Below are positions 11,115 through 19,111 of a stretch of DNA of 64,000 bases, one piece after another. The DNA is from Bacterioplanes sanyensis. GTDB taxonomy: Bacteria > Pseudomonadota > Gammaproteobacteria > Pseudomonadales > Oceanobacteraceae. The DNA lies in the NCBI RefSeq assembly GCF_014652515.1, contig NZ_BMYY01000004.1, positions 282,480 through 346,479 of the forward strand, given 5' to 3'. Made by a program: the position numbers and the translations under genes. The notes below the pieces were generated by a model. It searched no databases. It was not told where the DNA came from and saw nothing but the letters and a program-made list of their open reading frames with translations. Numbering within the stretch: position 1 is the stretch's first letter; each line of letters opens with the position of its first letter.

Positions 11115-11600
11115 TCAAACAGTAACCTCGTCATCACGCAGCAAGGCACTGATACGCTGACTGGCCTGTTCTTCTTGGCGTGCTGCTGTGTCTTGAATTT
11201 CACGCCGCTGAATCAAACTGTGTAGGGTAATGTTCCCGAGAAAAGCATGAATCTGATCGCTGAGATCGAGCCAAAGGTGATGCGTCAAGCATTGCTGACC
11301 GTCTTGGCAATCGCCCTTGCGATTGCAGCGGGTGGCATCCATGGATTCATTCACGGCGTCGACGATTTCTGCCACATTGATTTCGGTATCGCCGCGACTG
11401 AGACGATAACCACCGCCCGGCCCACGCACACTGGCAACCAAGCCATTGCGACGCAATTTGGCAAACAACTGCTCCAGATAGGATAGGGAGATTCCCTGAC
11501 GACCCGAAATATCGTTCAAACTCACAGGGCCATTCTGGGCGTGAATGGCCAAGTCGAGCATCGCAGTAACCGCATAACGGCCCTTAGTAGTCAGGCGCAT
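11115..11600 (-). CDS. iscR: Fe-S cluster-responsive Rrf2 repressor IscR
   Basis: IscR is an Rrf2-family winged-helix regulator that binds type-1 sites only with a [2Fe-2S] cluster. The N-terminus ([18 protein letters not shown]) is canonical. The cluster ligands are conserved: [20 protein letters not shown] gives three cysteines spaced six apart plus the histidine three residues after the last. A strong SD (AGGGGG) precedes the ATG by seven bases. A good type-1 IscR site overlaps its promoter, so autorepression by holo-IscR is expected. The C-terminal tail ([19 protein letters not shown]) is somewhat longer than usual. Confidence 0.97.
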   Translation of the reverse strand: MRLTTKGRYAVTAMLDLAIHAQNGPVSLNDISGRQGISLSYLEQLFAKLRRNGLVASVRGPGGGYRLSRGDTEINVAEIVDAVNESMDATRCNRKGDCQDGQQCLTHHLWLDLSDQIHAFLGNITLHSLIQRREIQDTAARQEEQASQRISALLRDDEVTV

Positions 11601-11629
11601 GATAATTCCCCCTCATTCATTATGGGGGC

Positions 11630-11663
11630 ATTATGCTAATTCCCGACCAAAACAGTCAACTTT
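11630..11663 (-). promoter_or_regulatory. iscR sigma70 promoter with overlapping type-1 IscR site
   Basis: On the minus strand, TTGACT (11659-11654) and CATAAT (11635-11630) are separated by 18 bases, a good sigma70 promoter. The 25 bases at 11663-11639 match the published E. coli type-1 IscR consensus at about 22 positions, with half-sites GTTGACT and TGGTCGGGAAT. The site covers the -35 element, as in E. coli iscR. The match was counted by eye; binding is inferred. Confidence 0.75.
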
Positions 11664-11686
11664 ATTGCTGCCGCTCTGACGAATAA

Positions 11687-12514
11687 TTACTTATTCTCAG
11701 ACCCAGCCACGGATTCGGCTTGATCAGTCTTCGCCACCTCTTCCGTCTCAACTTCAGCAAGGCTAACAAAGTCTTCTTTTTCCAACTCAGGCAAAGCTTC
11801 ATCGCAGGTGCGATCACCCAAGTTGTGCAGAGCTTGGCACATGGTGTCGATTTTACGATCGACAGCGCCCATGTGATCCATCAAGTTATTGATAGAACGA
11901 GCAATAGGATCTGGCATTTCATCCGTCATGCCATAGGCATCAAAACCAATTTTCTTGGCGATGGCGGCGCGGCGGTCTTCTTGCTCGCTGCGCTCATCGG
12001 CTTTGCGCACTATGCGCCCCGGAATACCCACCACAGTTACCGCATCCGGCACATCTTTGGTCACCACTGCGTTAGAGCCAATGCGCGCATCCTTGCCGAC
12101 ATTAATCGGACCCAGCACCTTGGCACCAGCGCCAACCACAACACCGTCTTGCAAGGTTGGGTGACGCTTGCCTTTATTCCAACTGGTACCACCAAGTGTC
12201 ACGCCGTGATACAGGGTACAGTCATCGCCAATCTCTGCTGTTTCACCAATCACCACGCCCATGCCATGGTCGATAAAAAAACGCCGCCCAATGGTGGCCC
12301 CAGGGTGAATTTCAATGCCGGTCATCCAGCGACTGAAAGCCGATAAAAACCGCGCCAACCACTTAAAACCACGGCGCCACAGCGCATTGGCCAAGCGATA
12401 GTGAATGATGGCGTGCACACCTGGATAGGTGGTAAATACCTCCAGGGCATTGCGGGCCGCAGGATCACGCTCAAAAACACAGGCGATGTCTTCACGCAGC
12501 AACTTAATATTCAA
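11687..12514 (-). CDS. cysE: Serine O-acetyltransferase
   Basis: Makes O-acetylserine, the acceptor for sulfide in cysteine synthesis. Left-handed beta-helix hexapeptide repeats and active-site motifs are clear ([41 protein letters not shown]). I favour a TTG start at 12514, because a perfect AAGGAG lies five bases upstream and the protein then begins NIKLLREDI as in relatives. A GTG at 12559 overlaps trmJ and has no SD. The C-terminus carries an unusual acidic tail of about 70 residues ending SENK, not the terminal isoleucine that docks CysE into CysK. It sits between trmJ and iscR, linking cysteine supply to sulfur mobilisation. Confidence 0.93.
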   Translation of the reverse strand: MNIKLLREDIACVFERDPAARNALEVFTTYPGVHAIIHYRLANALWRRGFKWLARFLSAFSRWMTGIEIHPGATIGRRFFIDHGMGVVIGETAEIGDDCTLYHGVTLGGTSWNKGKRHPTLQDGVVVGAGAKVLGPINVGKDARIGSNAVVTKDVPDAVTVVGIPGRIVRKADERSEQEDRRAAIAKKIGFDAYGMTDEMPDPIARSINNLMDHMGAVDRKIDTMCQALHNLGDRTCDEALPELEKEDFVSLAEVETEEVAKTDQAESVAGSENK

Positions 12515-12548
12515 AGGAGCTCCTTGGCGCTGCTTTGCCAGCAGCGAT

Positions 12549-13322
12549 TCAGTCAGCACGAGGCGGCAGACGCTTGTTTATCTGCGCCAACATGCCTCGC
12601 AAGATATTGATTTCCATTTGGTCTGGTGCGGCGCGCTGAAACAAGCGCCGCATCCGGGTCATCAGCTGTTTGGGTGTATTGGGGTCGAGAAAGTCGATAT
12701 CAACCAGCGTTTGTTGCAGATGCTGCAACATGCCGTCCAGCTGCTCGTGGGTAGCCAGCGGATAATCCCACTCCACCCCCCAAGCTGGTTGGTTGTCAGG
12801 AGATGCATCCGTTACCGCCAAGCGCATCTCGTAGCACAAAAGCTGGATCGCTTGCGCCACATTTAAAGAGGAGTAATCGGCATCGGTCGGAATGTGCACA
12901 TGCAGATGGCATAACTGCAGCTCTTCATTACTAAGGCCATTAGACTCACGACCAAACACCAGCGCAATGCGATTACCCGCCGGTAGCGCCGTCGCCACCC
13001 GACCACCCAACTCGCGCGGCGACAGTAAAGGCCAAGGGATATGGCGTGAACGCGCACTGGTGCCAACCACCAGATTGGCACTGGCCAATGCTTCGTTTAA
13101 CGTTGGCACGATGCGCGCATGATGCAAAATATCCTCGGCACGCGAGGCGCGAGCAATGGCTTCATCGTCAATGCTCGCCTTAGGGTTGACCAGCACCAAA
13201 CGGCTTAGGCCCATATTTTTCATCGCCCGAGCAGCGGCGCCAAGGTTGCCCGAATGCGTGGTTTCAACCATTACTACATCGATCTGACTGAGTGCAGCAC
13301 GAATGGCAGCATCATCCATCAT
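12549..13322 (-). CDS. trmJ: tRNA (cytidine/uridine-2'-O-)-methyltransferase TrmJ
   Basis: A SPOUT-class methyltransferase that modifies tRNA position 32. Knot motifs are visible: [21 protein letters not shown] at the start, and [15 protein letters not shown] then [16 protein letters not shown] for SAM binding. The likely start is the ATG pair at 13322/13319; an upstream in-frame codon at 13376 would run into the divergent suhB promoter region. The divergent trmJ/suhB arrangement is conserved in Pseudomonas. Confidence 0.95.
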   Translation of the reverse strand: MMDDAAIRAALSQIDVVMVETTHSGNLGAAARAMKNMGLSRLVLVNPKASIDDEAIARASRAEDILHHARIVPTLNEALASANLVVGTSARSRHIPWPLLSPRELGGRVATALPAGNRIALVFGRESNGLSNEELQLCHLHVHIPTDADYSSLNVAQAIQLLCYEMRLAVTDASPDNQPAWGVEWDYPLATHEQLDGMLQHLQQTLVDIDFLDPNTPKQLMTRMRRLFQRAAPDQMEINILRGMLAQINKRLPPRAD

Positions 13323-13384
13323 GGTATTTATTTCATCCGCATGGTTTTCAGGGCTGCGAAGTGTAGCGCAAATCACCCCCCGAC

Positions 13385-13393
13385 TGATATAAT
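13385..13393 (+). promoter_or_regulatory. Extended -10 promoter for the suhB-like gene
   Basis: TGATATAAT gives a perfect -10 hexamer (TATAAT at 13388-13393) with the TGN extension, about 40 bases before the ATG at 13433. No good -35 is seen, which is acceptable for an extended -10 promoter. Confidence 0.5.
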
Positions 13394-13432
13394 TGCCGGT
13401 TCCCGTTTGTTCTTTAAGAGACCCACTGCCTT

Positions 13433-14209
13433 ATGCAACCCATGGTGAACTTGGCGTTGCGCGCTGCGCGTAACGCAGGTCAAGACCTGGTCCGTCGCCT
13501 GGACCGTTTTGATGTGTACCAAAGTACAGATCAAGAAAAGGCGAAATTTGTCGCCGACTGCACCATCGGCCTGGAAAAGAGCATCATCTTTGAGCTGAAA
13601 AAAGCCTACTCAGAGCACAACTTCCAGGGCCGCGAAACTGGCCTAAACCAAGGCGAAGCACACCAGCCCACTTGGCAGATCTGCGTCATTGACGATATTG
13701 CGAACTTTCGTGTTGGCATTCCCAGCATTGCCATCACCATTTGCTGTCTGATCAAGGGTAAGGCAGAGCACGCTGTGGTGCTCAACCCAATGAATGGCGA
13801 TGAATTTACCGCATCACGCGGCCGTGGCAGCCAACTGAACAACCGCCGCATTCGTTGCAGCCAGCAACATTCATTAAACGACGCCATTATTGGTTACACC
13901 CAGCCAATGAGCTTCAATGAGTCAGCCTATGAGCAGCGTCAGCGCACGCAAAAACTCATGTCACAAGGCTTGGAGCTGCGCAATATTGGCTCCAACGCAT
14001 TGTCACTAGCCTATACCGCAGCCGATCGCTTTCAGGCGTCTTTGCTGGCCGATGTCGATGAATACTCACTGCAAGCCGCAGGCTTGGTTGCCAAAGAAGC
14101 CGGCTGCTTGCTGGCCGACATTCATGGCAAACCCAACCTGAGCGCGCCAGCCAATTTGGTGGTGGGCAACCCCAAACTACTGCGCCTGCTGGTCAGCAAT
14201 GGCGAATAA
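13433..14209 (+). CDS. suhB: SuhB-position inositol-monophosphatase-fold protein without active site
   Basis: Clearly homologous to SuhB in fold and position (MQPMVNLALRAARNAGQDL, AEHAVVLNP...DEFTASRGRG), divergent from trmJ as in Pseudomonas. The enzyme motifs are destroyed. DPLDGTTNF is CVIDDIANF (C84, D87, D88, I89), the TEE loop is QGRETG (R67), the aspartate near 44 is T44, and the WD aspartate near 212 is S212. Of the metal ligands E67, D84, D87 and D212 only D87 remains. Phosphatase activity is therefore unlikely. E. coli SuhB acts with NusA in rRNA antitermination and processing independently of phosphatase activity, and that role could be kept here. The frame is intact over 258 codons, which argues against a pseudogene. 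Confidence 0.85.
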   Translation: MQPMVNLALRAARNAGQDLVRRLDRFDVYQSTDQEKAKFVADCTIGLEKSIIFELKKAYSEHNFQGRETGLNQGEAHQPTWQICVIDDIANFRVGIPSIAITICCLIKGKAEHAVVLNPMNGDEFTASRGRGSQLNNRRIRCSQQHSLNDAIIGYTQPMSFNESAYEQRQRTQKLMSQGLELRNIGSNALSLAYTAADRFQASLLADVDEYSLQAAGLVAKEAGCLLADIHGKPNLSAPANLVVGNPKLLRLLVSNGE

Positions 14210-14235
14210 AAAAAGCGGCCGCAGCCGCTTTTTTT
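14208..14235. terminator. Bidirectional terminator between suhB-like and cold-shock genes
   Basis: The inverted repeat AAAAAAAGCGGC / GCCGCTTTTTTT (12-bp arms, 4-base loop) gives A- and T-tracts on both strands. It overlaps the stop codons of both convergent genes (TAA at 14207-14209 and the minus-strand TAA at 14236-14234). Confidence 0.9.
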
Positions 14236-14725
14236 AACGAATGGCGGAGACATCTTCCGCCTGTGGTCCTTTCTGCCCGCGGACAACAGCAAACTTCACT
14301 CGCTGCCCTTCTGTCAAAGAGCGATGCCCTTGGCCACGAATGGAGCGAAAGTGTACGAATACATCCTCGCCCTCATCCCAGGTAATAAAACCAAAGCCTT
14401 TTTTCACGTTGAACCATTTCACCACGCCACGCTCACGGCCGTCGTCGACGTCTTCCTCGACCACTGTGCCACTACCACGATGACGGCGACGACGCGTTGG
14501 CACCAACTGGGCAGAAGCAAAACTCACCGCAAAGCCCAGCAGGGCAAAAATTACAACCAGCACCACAGCCTGAGGCAATGACCAGAAGTTTGCTAACGTC
14601 AAAGCCGAACCATCCGTCAGCGTTAATTCAGATAACAAAGAAGTGATCGCCAATACCGCCACAACACCGGACAACAATGCAGATACACCTGCCACCATTA
14701 ACTTTCGAACCAATAATTTACCCAT
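14234..14725 (-). CDS. Membrane-anchored cold-shock domain protein
   Basis: About 163 residues in two parts. The N-terminal half has two hydrophobic segments ([20 protein letters not shown] and [20 protein letters not shown]). A basic linker ([11 protein letters not shown]) and an acidic patch lead to a complete C-terminal cold-shock domain with RNP1 (KGFGFIT) and RNP2 (DVFVHF). The domain begins [14 protein letters not shown]. The start at 14725 is preceded by GAGAG; an upstream ATG at 14758 is possible. The protein would hold a nucleic-acid-binding domain at the inner membrane, with its function unknown. It stands alone between terminator and slyX. Confidence 0.85.
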   Translation of the reverse strand: MGKLLVRKLMVAGVSALLSGVVAVLAITSLLSELTLTDGSALTLANFWSLPQAVVLVVIFALLGFAVSFASAQLVPTRRRRHRGSGTVVEEDVDDGRERGVVKWFNVKKGFGFITWDEGEDVFVHFRSIRGQGHRSLTEGQRVKFAVVRGQKGPQAEDVSAIR

Positions 14726-14985
14726 GCGCTCTCTCGTTTTGATTACGTTATTATGCATCTGGGAGCGGTTGAATCAGTGATGATGTCCTTTGCTGTTGCG
14801 GCGACTATACAGCCGCAAACGAACCGCTCCGCAAGGTGGTTGCATACCCTCAGCCTTAGGTAAAAGGCCAGCCACAACACGGGCTACTGCTGCACCTTTT
14901 ACTGGCCGATTGCGCTAGCAAACCGTTCGGTATCAAAGCCCAATTCATTAAAAAAATCAACATGATAGCCATGGGGAGTCAAGCC

Positions 14986-15222
14986 ATGTCAGAGACAGGT
15001 CAACATAACGATGACAACACCCGGATCGTTGAGCTAGAAACCCGTGTGGCTTTTCTAGAGCACACGGTCGAAACGCTCAATGAGCAATTAGCCACACTAA
15101 ACCGTGACTTTATTCTCGCCCACCAGGCGCTGCAATTGATGAATAAACGGCTGGAATCACTGCAAAGCGGCCAAGCCGGTGTTAAAGACTTCAGTGAAGA
15201 AACACCGCCACCACACTATTAA
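14986..15222 (+). CDS. slyX: SlyX family protein
   Basis: A small coiled-coil protein of the SlyX family, whose biochemical role is not established. Heptads are visible (IVELETRVAFLEHTVETLNE, then LNRDFILAHQALQLMNKRLE), and it ends in the family's proline-histidine-tyrosine tail (PPPHY). The ATG at 14986 is chosen because GGGGAG lies seven bases upstream; in-frame ATGs at 14962 and 14971 lack this. 78 residues is the usual length. A hairpin terminator follows at once. Confidence 0.9.
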   Translation: MSETGQHNDDNTRIVELETRVAFLEHTVETLNEQLATLNRDFILAHQALQLMNKRLESLQSGQAGVKDFSEETPPPHY

Positions 15223-15226
15223 AACC

Positions 15227-15257
15227 AGCGGCAGCGCCTTTAATCGACGCTGCCGCT
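15227..15257. terminator. Hairpin between convergent slyX and ABC-exporter operon
   Basis: Perfect 10-bp arms AGCGGCAGCG and CGCTGCCGCT surround an 11-base loop, just after the slyX stop and before the end of the convergent operon. The following T content is modest (TATTTCT), so it is a moderate intrinsic terminator, probably working both ways. Confidence 0.7.
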
Positions 15258-15273
15258 ATTTCTCACAGCAAAA

Positions 15274-17109
15274 TTACAGCACTGAGCGACGCTGCCACAG
15301 CCAGGCGACCAGCCCAGCCAGCAAGGTCAGCAACAACGGCAGGATAAAGATATTCAGCACTTTAAGCCGCGCCCCTAGGGCTTCAATATCCTGATTAAGG
15401 GCATGCTGCACCTCACGCAGCTCACGGCGAATATCCAGTTTTTGCTGTTGAAACTCCTCCAACGCCTGCTGCTGCTCAGACGTTAAGGCTAAAGAGTCTT
15501 CGCCTACTTCAGGCTGCAACTCGTTTAGTTTTTGCTCGGTCTCTTGCAAACGCTGCTGCAAGCGCTGCTCACTGGCCAAGAAACGCTGCTCGGCTTGCTG
15601 GCGCAAATGATCGACACGCGTGAATGGTCGCTGATATTGACCGCGAGCCCGCAGCGACATTAGCGCCGCACTGCCGGCCATCTGATCACTGAGGTTGACC
15701 AGCAAGGCACCGTTATCGGCCCATGGGGTTGCAATGCGCTGACCAAAGAAGTTTTGTACCTGCACCCACAAGCGATCACTTAGCCAGTCGGTATCGGCGA
15801 CCAAAGTCACAGCCAACTGCTCAGTATCCGCCAAATGCGCTTGATCGCCCTGCTGCCAGTCGCTAGCCTGCTCCGAGGTAAAAGCCGATGACGCCTTGCC
15901 CGTCACATGCGCGGCCAGCACCTGACGCTCGTCAGCACTGGTAAACTCACGCTGCAAAGCTAGCAAGTCATTACCCAGCTGTAGCTTATTGGCATTGATG
16001 CGCATCGACTCAGTGCTGGTGAACAACCAAGGCTGAAACTCTGTGGTCGCCGAGTCGATCGCCGCTAAAAACCCAGCACTGGAAAAGTTCAACGCTTCTA
16101 AATTGGCCGTGACCAACAATTCTTCTGGCTGCTTGGCAGGGCTCAACGCCAGCAAACCAAAATGACGCAGCGGTGGCTTACCAGGCCCTTGGCTAACCAC
16201 CAAGGCGTTACTGGCATCGAGCACGGCTTCGCTCGGCTGCCAGTTCACCCCCCAAGCTTTTAGCAAAGGCTGCAAACTGCTGGCACTGGCTTGGTCGCCC
16301 ATGCCCATCATGCCGCCCTGCGCGGTTTCAGCGACGGGGTCTATAAAGGCCATTACGCGACCGCCGGCAAGGGCAAACTGGTCGATCGCATACAAAGTTT
16401 GATCGGTCAGCTCAGGCGGCTGAATCAGCATCAGCACATCGACATCCTCATCTACCTGAGTTAGATCACTGGGCAGTGAACGCACCTCGTATAAGTTACG
16501 CAGCTGCTCAATGGCCGTCCAGGGCCCACTGGGTTGACCACTGCGAGGGTCAAAACCTCCCATCACGGGCAACCCGCTCAGCACCCCGATCACTGGTGCC
16601 CGATCTTGCTGCAAACGATAAATCATTTGGGTGATTTCGTATTCTAGGTAGGCTTCGCGATCGGGTTGCAGGAAGGTGAGCGCTTCGTAGTTATCATCAG
16701 CATCGCGTATCACCAAACCAAAGTACAACGAGTCACCAAAATTCCCCACCGGCACCGACTGCAAGCCGAAGCGAGTGGCGTCATCTTCCGCTTCTGAAAA
16801 TGGCTCTGGGTCTATACGCTGCACACTCAACTGACCGCCGGCACGCAAGCGGTATTCTTCCAGCAACTCAGTGACCCGCTCGGCATAGGCGCGCAGACGG
16901 GTTAAGTCTTCACTGCCCTGCTGAGAAAAGTACAACTCCATGGTCAGCGGCTTTTGCAGTTCACTGAGTATTTTTTCGGTGCCATCCGACAAGCTATAGA
17001 GCTGATGCTCGGTCAGATCTAACCGCGCTTGGCCACCCAATTGCTGCAGCCCAGCACTGCCTAACAACAACACCAAAACCATGCTGATAAAAATCATTAC
17101 CTGACGCAT
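15274..17109 (-). CDS. GldG-like ABC exporter auxiliary protein
   Basis: 611 residues with an N-terminal membrane segment (MIFISMVLVLLLGSAGLQQL), a large periplasmic domain related to GldG/DUF4350-type proteins (DLTEHQLYSLSDGTEKIL is the typical opening), a long glutamine-rich coiled coil near residues 505-580, and a C-terminal membrane segment (LNIFILPLLLTLLAGLVAWLW) ending WQRRSVL. The substrate is unknown; Gld-type exporters occur far beyond gliding bacteria. It is the last gene of a three-gene operon and follows the permease by 10 bases. Confidence 0.85.
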   Translation of the reverse strand: MRQVMIFISMVLVLLLGSAGLQQLGGQARLDLTEHQLYSLSDGTEKILSELQKPLTMELYFSQQGSEDLTRLRAYAERVTELLEEYRLRAGGQLSVQRIDPEPFSEAEDDATRFGLQSVPVGNFGDSLYFGLVIRDADDNYEALTFLQPDREAYLEYEITQMIYRLQQDRAPVIGVLSGLPVMGGFDPRSGQPSGPWTAIEQLRNLYEVRSLPSDLTQVDEDVDVLMLIQPPELTDQTLYAIDQFALAGGRVMAFIDPVAETAQGGMMGMGDQASASSLQPLLKAWGVNWQPSEAVLDASNALVVSQGPGKPPLRHFGLLALSPAKQPEELLVTANLEALNFSSAGFLAAIDSATTEFQPWLFTSTESMRINANKLQLGNDLLALQREFTSADERQVLAAHVTGKASSAFTSEQASDWQQGDQAHLADTEQLAVTLVADTDWLSDRLWVQVQNFFGQRIATPWADNGALLVNLSDQMAGSAALMSLRARGQYQRPFTRVDHLRQQAEQRFLASEQRLQQRLQETEQKLNELQPEVGEDSLALTSEQQQALEEFQQQKLDIRRELREVQHALNQDIEALGARLKVLNIFILPLLLTLLAGLVAWLWQRRSVL

Positions 17110-17119
17110 GACTTCCTCC

Positions 17120-17848
17120 TCAGGCCGATTTTTTGATATTCAACAGCTGCACTGTGGCGGCCAAAAAGACGCCCATCAGCAGCACGAAATAACCCACATC
17201 ACGGACATCAATCACGCCACGCGATAAAGCTTCAAAGCGGGTTAAAAAACTGAGTCCAGCAACGACGTCGACCACGGCAGCAGGTGCCCAGCCGCGCAAG
17301 GCATCCAACACGATGGAAAGCCCTGACACCATCAGTACAAAGCACACCACCACGGCCAAAATAAAGGCGACGATTTGGTTGCGACTTAACACCGACATAC
17401 AAGAGCCAACGGCCAAAAAAGCACCGGCCATCAGCCAGCTACCCAGATAACTGGCAATAATGACGCCATTGTCAGGGTCACCCAAGTAGTTCACCGTCAG
17501 CCAGATTGGAAAGGTCAACAGCAAGGCAATGCCAGCAAACAACCAGGCGGCTAAAAACTTACCCAGCACTGCTTGGGTAATGCTTACCGGCAAGGTCAGC
17601 AGCATTTCGATGGTGCCAAGCTGGCGTTCTTGCGACCACAACCCCATGGCAACAGCCGGCATAAAAAACAAATATAACCAAGGGTGAAAATTAAAAAACG
17701 CGACCAAATCTGCTTGACCGCGCTGATAAAACTGGCCCAGATAAAAGGTAAAGACACCGGCCAAGGCCAGAAACATAAAAATAAATACATATGCCACCGG
17801 TGTGGCGAAGTAGGCGTTCAGTTCACGTTTGCAGATAACCCAACTCAT
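17120..17848 (-). CDS. ABC-2 type permease (GldF/NosY-like)
   Basis: 242 residues with six hydrophobic segments, opening ICKRELNAYFATPVAYVFIF, the hallmark of the GldF/ABC-2 permease group, and containing WSQERQLGTIEMLLTLPVS, the conserved cytoplasmic loop. It would form the membrane channel with the ATPase upstream and the GldG-like partner downstream. The ATG overlaps the ATPase stop by one base, indicating coupling. Confidence 0.9.
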   Translation of the reverse strand: MSWVICKRELNAYFATPVAYVFIFMFLALAGVFTFYLGQFYQRGQADLVAFFNFHPWLYLFFMPAVAMGLWSQERQLGTIEMLLTLPVSITQAVLGKFLAAWLFAGIALLLTFPIWLTVNYLGDPDNGVIIASYLGSWLMAGAFLAVGSCMSVLSRNQIVAFILAVVVCFVLMVSGLSIVLDALRGWAPAAVVDVVAGLSFLTRFEALSRGVIDVRDVGYFVLLMGVFLAATVQLLNIKKSA

Positions 17849-18777
17849 CAGGCCACCTCTTGTTGCGTTAATTGCTGAAATACATCGTCCAAACGACCGC
17901 GCTCCATATGCAAGGTATCTACAACCCAGCCTTGGCGCTCGATCAACTCCGTGAGCGGCGCATAGAGTTGCGCCTGGGGTTGCGGCAGCAGCACGTAGGC
18001 TTGATCTGGCTCCAGCATTTCAACCTGCTCTACCCCAGAGACGGCCAATAATGCTGGCTCCAAATCGGCCACCGGTTGCTGCAGGCGCACACTGATAGCA
18101 CCGTAATAGCGTGAACGCTGCTCCAGCTCATGCGGTCGACTATCGGCAACTAAACGACCGCCAGCAATAATGACGGCACGACTGCATACTGCAGCGACTT
18201 CTTCAAGAATGTGGGTGGAAATAATGACGATTTTATCCGCCGACAACTGGCGAATTAATTGCCGCACTTGGTGCTTTTGATTCGGGTCTAGGCCATCGGT
18301 AGGCTCATCCAGAATCAACACTTGCGGGTCATGCACCAGGGTTTGTGCTAAGCCCACTCGGCGTTTAAAACCCTTTGATAGCGTTTGAATACGCTGCTCA
18401 AGTACCGCACCGATATCCACCAGGTCAACGACATAACGCAACCTTTCACGCAAGCGCTCACCGCTCAAACCACGCATTTGCGCCATAAACTGCAGATACT
18501 GGCCGACACGCATATCGTCGTAAGCGGGAGCACCTTCGGGTAAATAACCAATGCGCTGTTGTACGGCTAATCGGTCACGCACCACATCTTGGCCAAATAT
18601 TTGAATCTGGCCCGCGGTCGGTTCAAGAAACCCAGCCAACATTTTCATGGTGGTGGACTTACCCGCCCCATTCGGGCCTAGAAACCCCAGCACTTCGCCG
18701 GCTTGAACCTGAAAAGACACATCATTCACGACGGTAACGCCATCAAAGCGTTTCGTCAGATTCTGAATATCAATCAT
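17848..18777 (-). CDS. ABC exporter ATP-binding protein (GldA/NosF-like)
   Basis: An ABC ATPase with Walker A GPNGAGKST, signature LSKGFKRRVGLAQ (a degenerate LSGGQ as in this subfamily), Walker B VLILDEPTDGLDP and the switch histidine in ISTHILEE. The start is set at the ATG at 18777 (MIDIQNLTKRFDG). The frame stays open 51 codons further up, but that stretch is a decayed transposable element, so a longer start would be wrong. It heads the operon with the permease and GldG-like protein. Confidence 0.92.
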   Translation of the reverse strand: MIDIQNLTKRFDGVTVVNDVSFQVQAGEVLGFLGPNGAGKSTTMKMLAGFLEPTAGQIQIFGQDVVRDRLAVQQRIGYLPEGAPAYDDMRVGQYLQFMAQMRGLSGERLRERLRYVVDLVDIGAVLEQRIQTLSKGFKRRVGLAQTLVHDPQVLILDEPTDGLDPNQKHQVRQLIRQLSADKIVIISTHILEEVAAVCSRAVIIAGGRLVADSRPHELEQRSRYYGAISVRLQQPVADLEPALLAVSGVEQVEMLEPDQAYVLLPQPQAQLYAPLTELIERQGWVVDTLHMERGRLDDVFQQLTQQEVA

Positions 18778-18804
18778 CTTGTACTCCGTACCAAACACAA
18801 TTGA

Positions 18805-18989
18805 CCGGAGCCTCCGAATGTTTCGGCACAACGGATGGGCCAGAGCAGCAGGCTTGCCGTACAAGACGCCGACAACGGGACGCGACCGGCCTTCTTCAAC
18901 ATCGACATTATGTATGCCTGTCGCCCGCACCCTTCGCCCACATCCGTCGCCAGCACACCGGGGGCGCCGAATTGTTCAGAGGTCCCTTA
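18805..18989. mobile_element. Decayed copy of the 25.9-kb MITE
   Basis: This intergenic stretch aligns end to end, with gaps, to the intact element at 25872-26138. The left end GCCTCCGAATG corresponds to ACCTCTGAATA. Shared interior words are GCAGCAGGCTT, TTCAACATC, and ATTATG-TATGCCTGTCGCCCGCACCC against GTTATG-GAAGCCTGCCGCCCGCGCCC. The right end GCCGAATTGTTCAGAGG matches ACCGAATTATTCAGAGG. It is about 80 bases shorter and well diverged, so it is an old insertion. It occupies most of the 334-base gap between the divergent exporter operon and plsB; the rest shows no gene. Confidence 0.75.
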
Positions 18990-19111
18990 ACAGCCAGAAA
19001 ACTGACTGTGCTTTTGCCATGCTGCCTGTCGATGCTGCAATGCCGTTTAATCCCCGACGTCGCCGAGGTAAACTCGCATCCCTGTTAATTGAGTAACCGG
19101 TTCAGGCCAAC

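Noticed and set aside
18778..18930. 51-codon N-terminal extension of the ABC ATPase
   Set aside because: It is encoded by the decayed MITE; the conserved ATPase start is at 18777.
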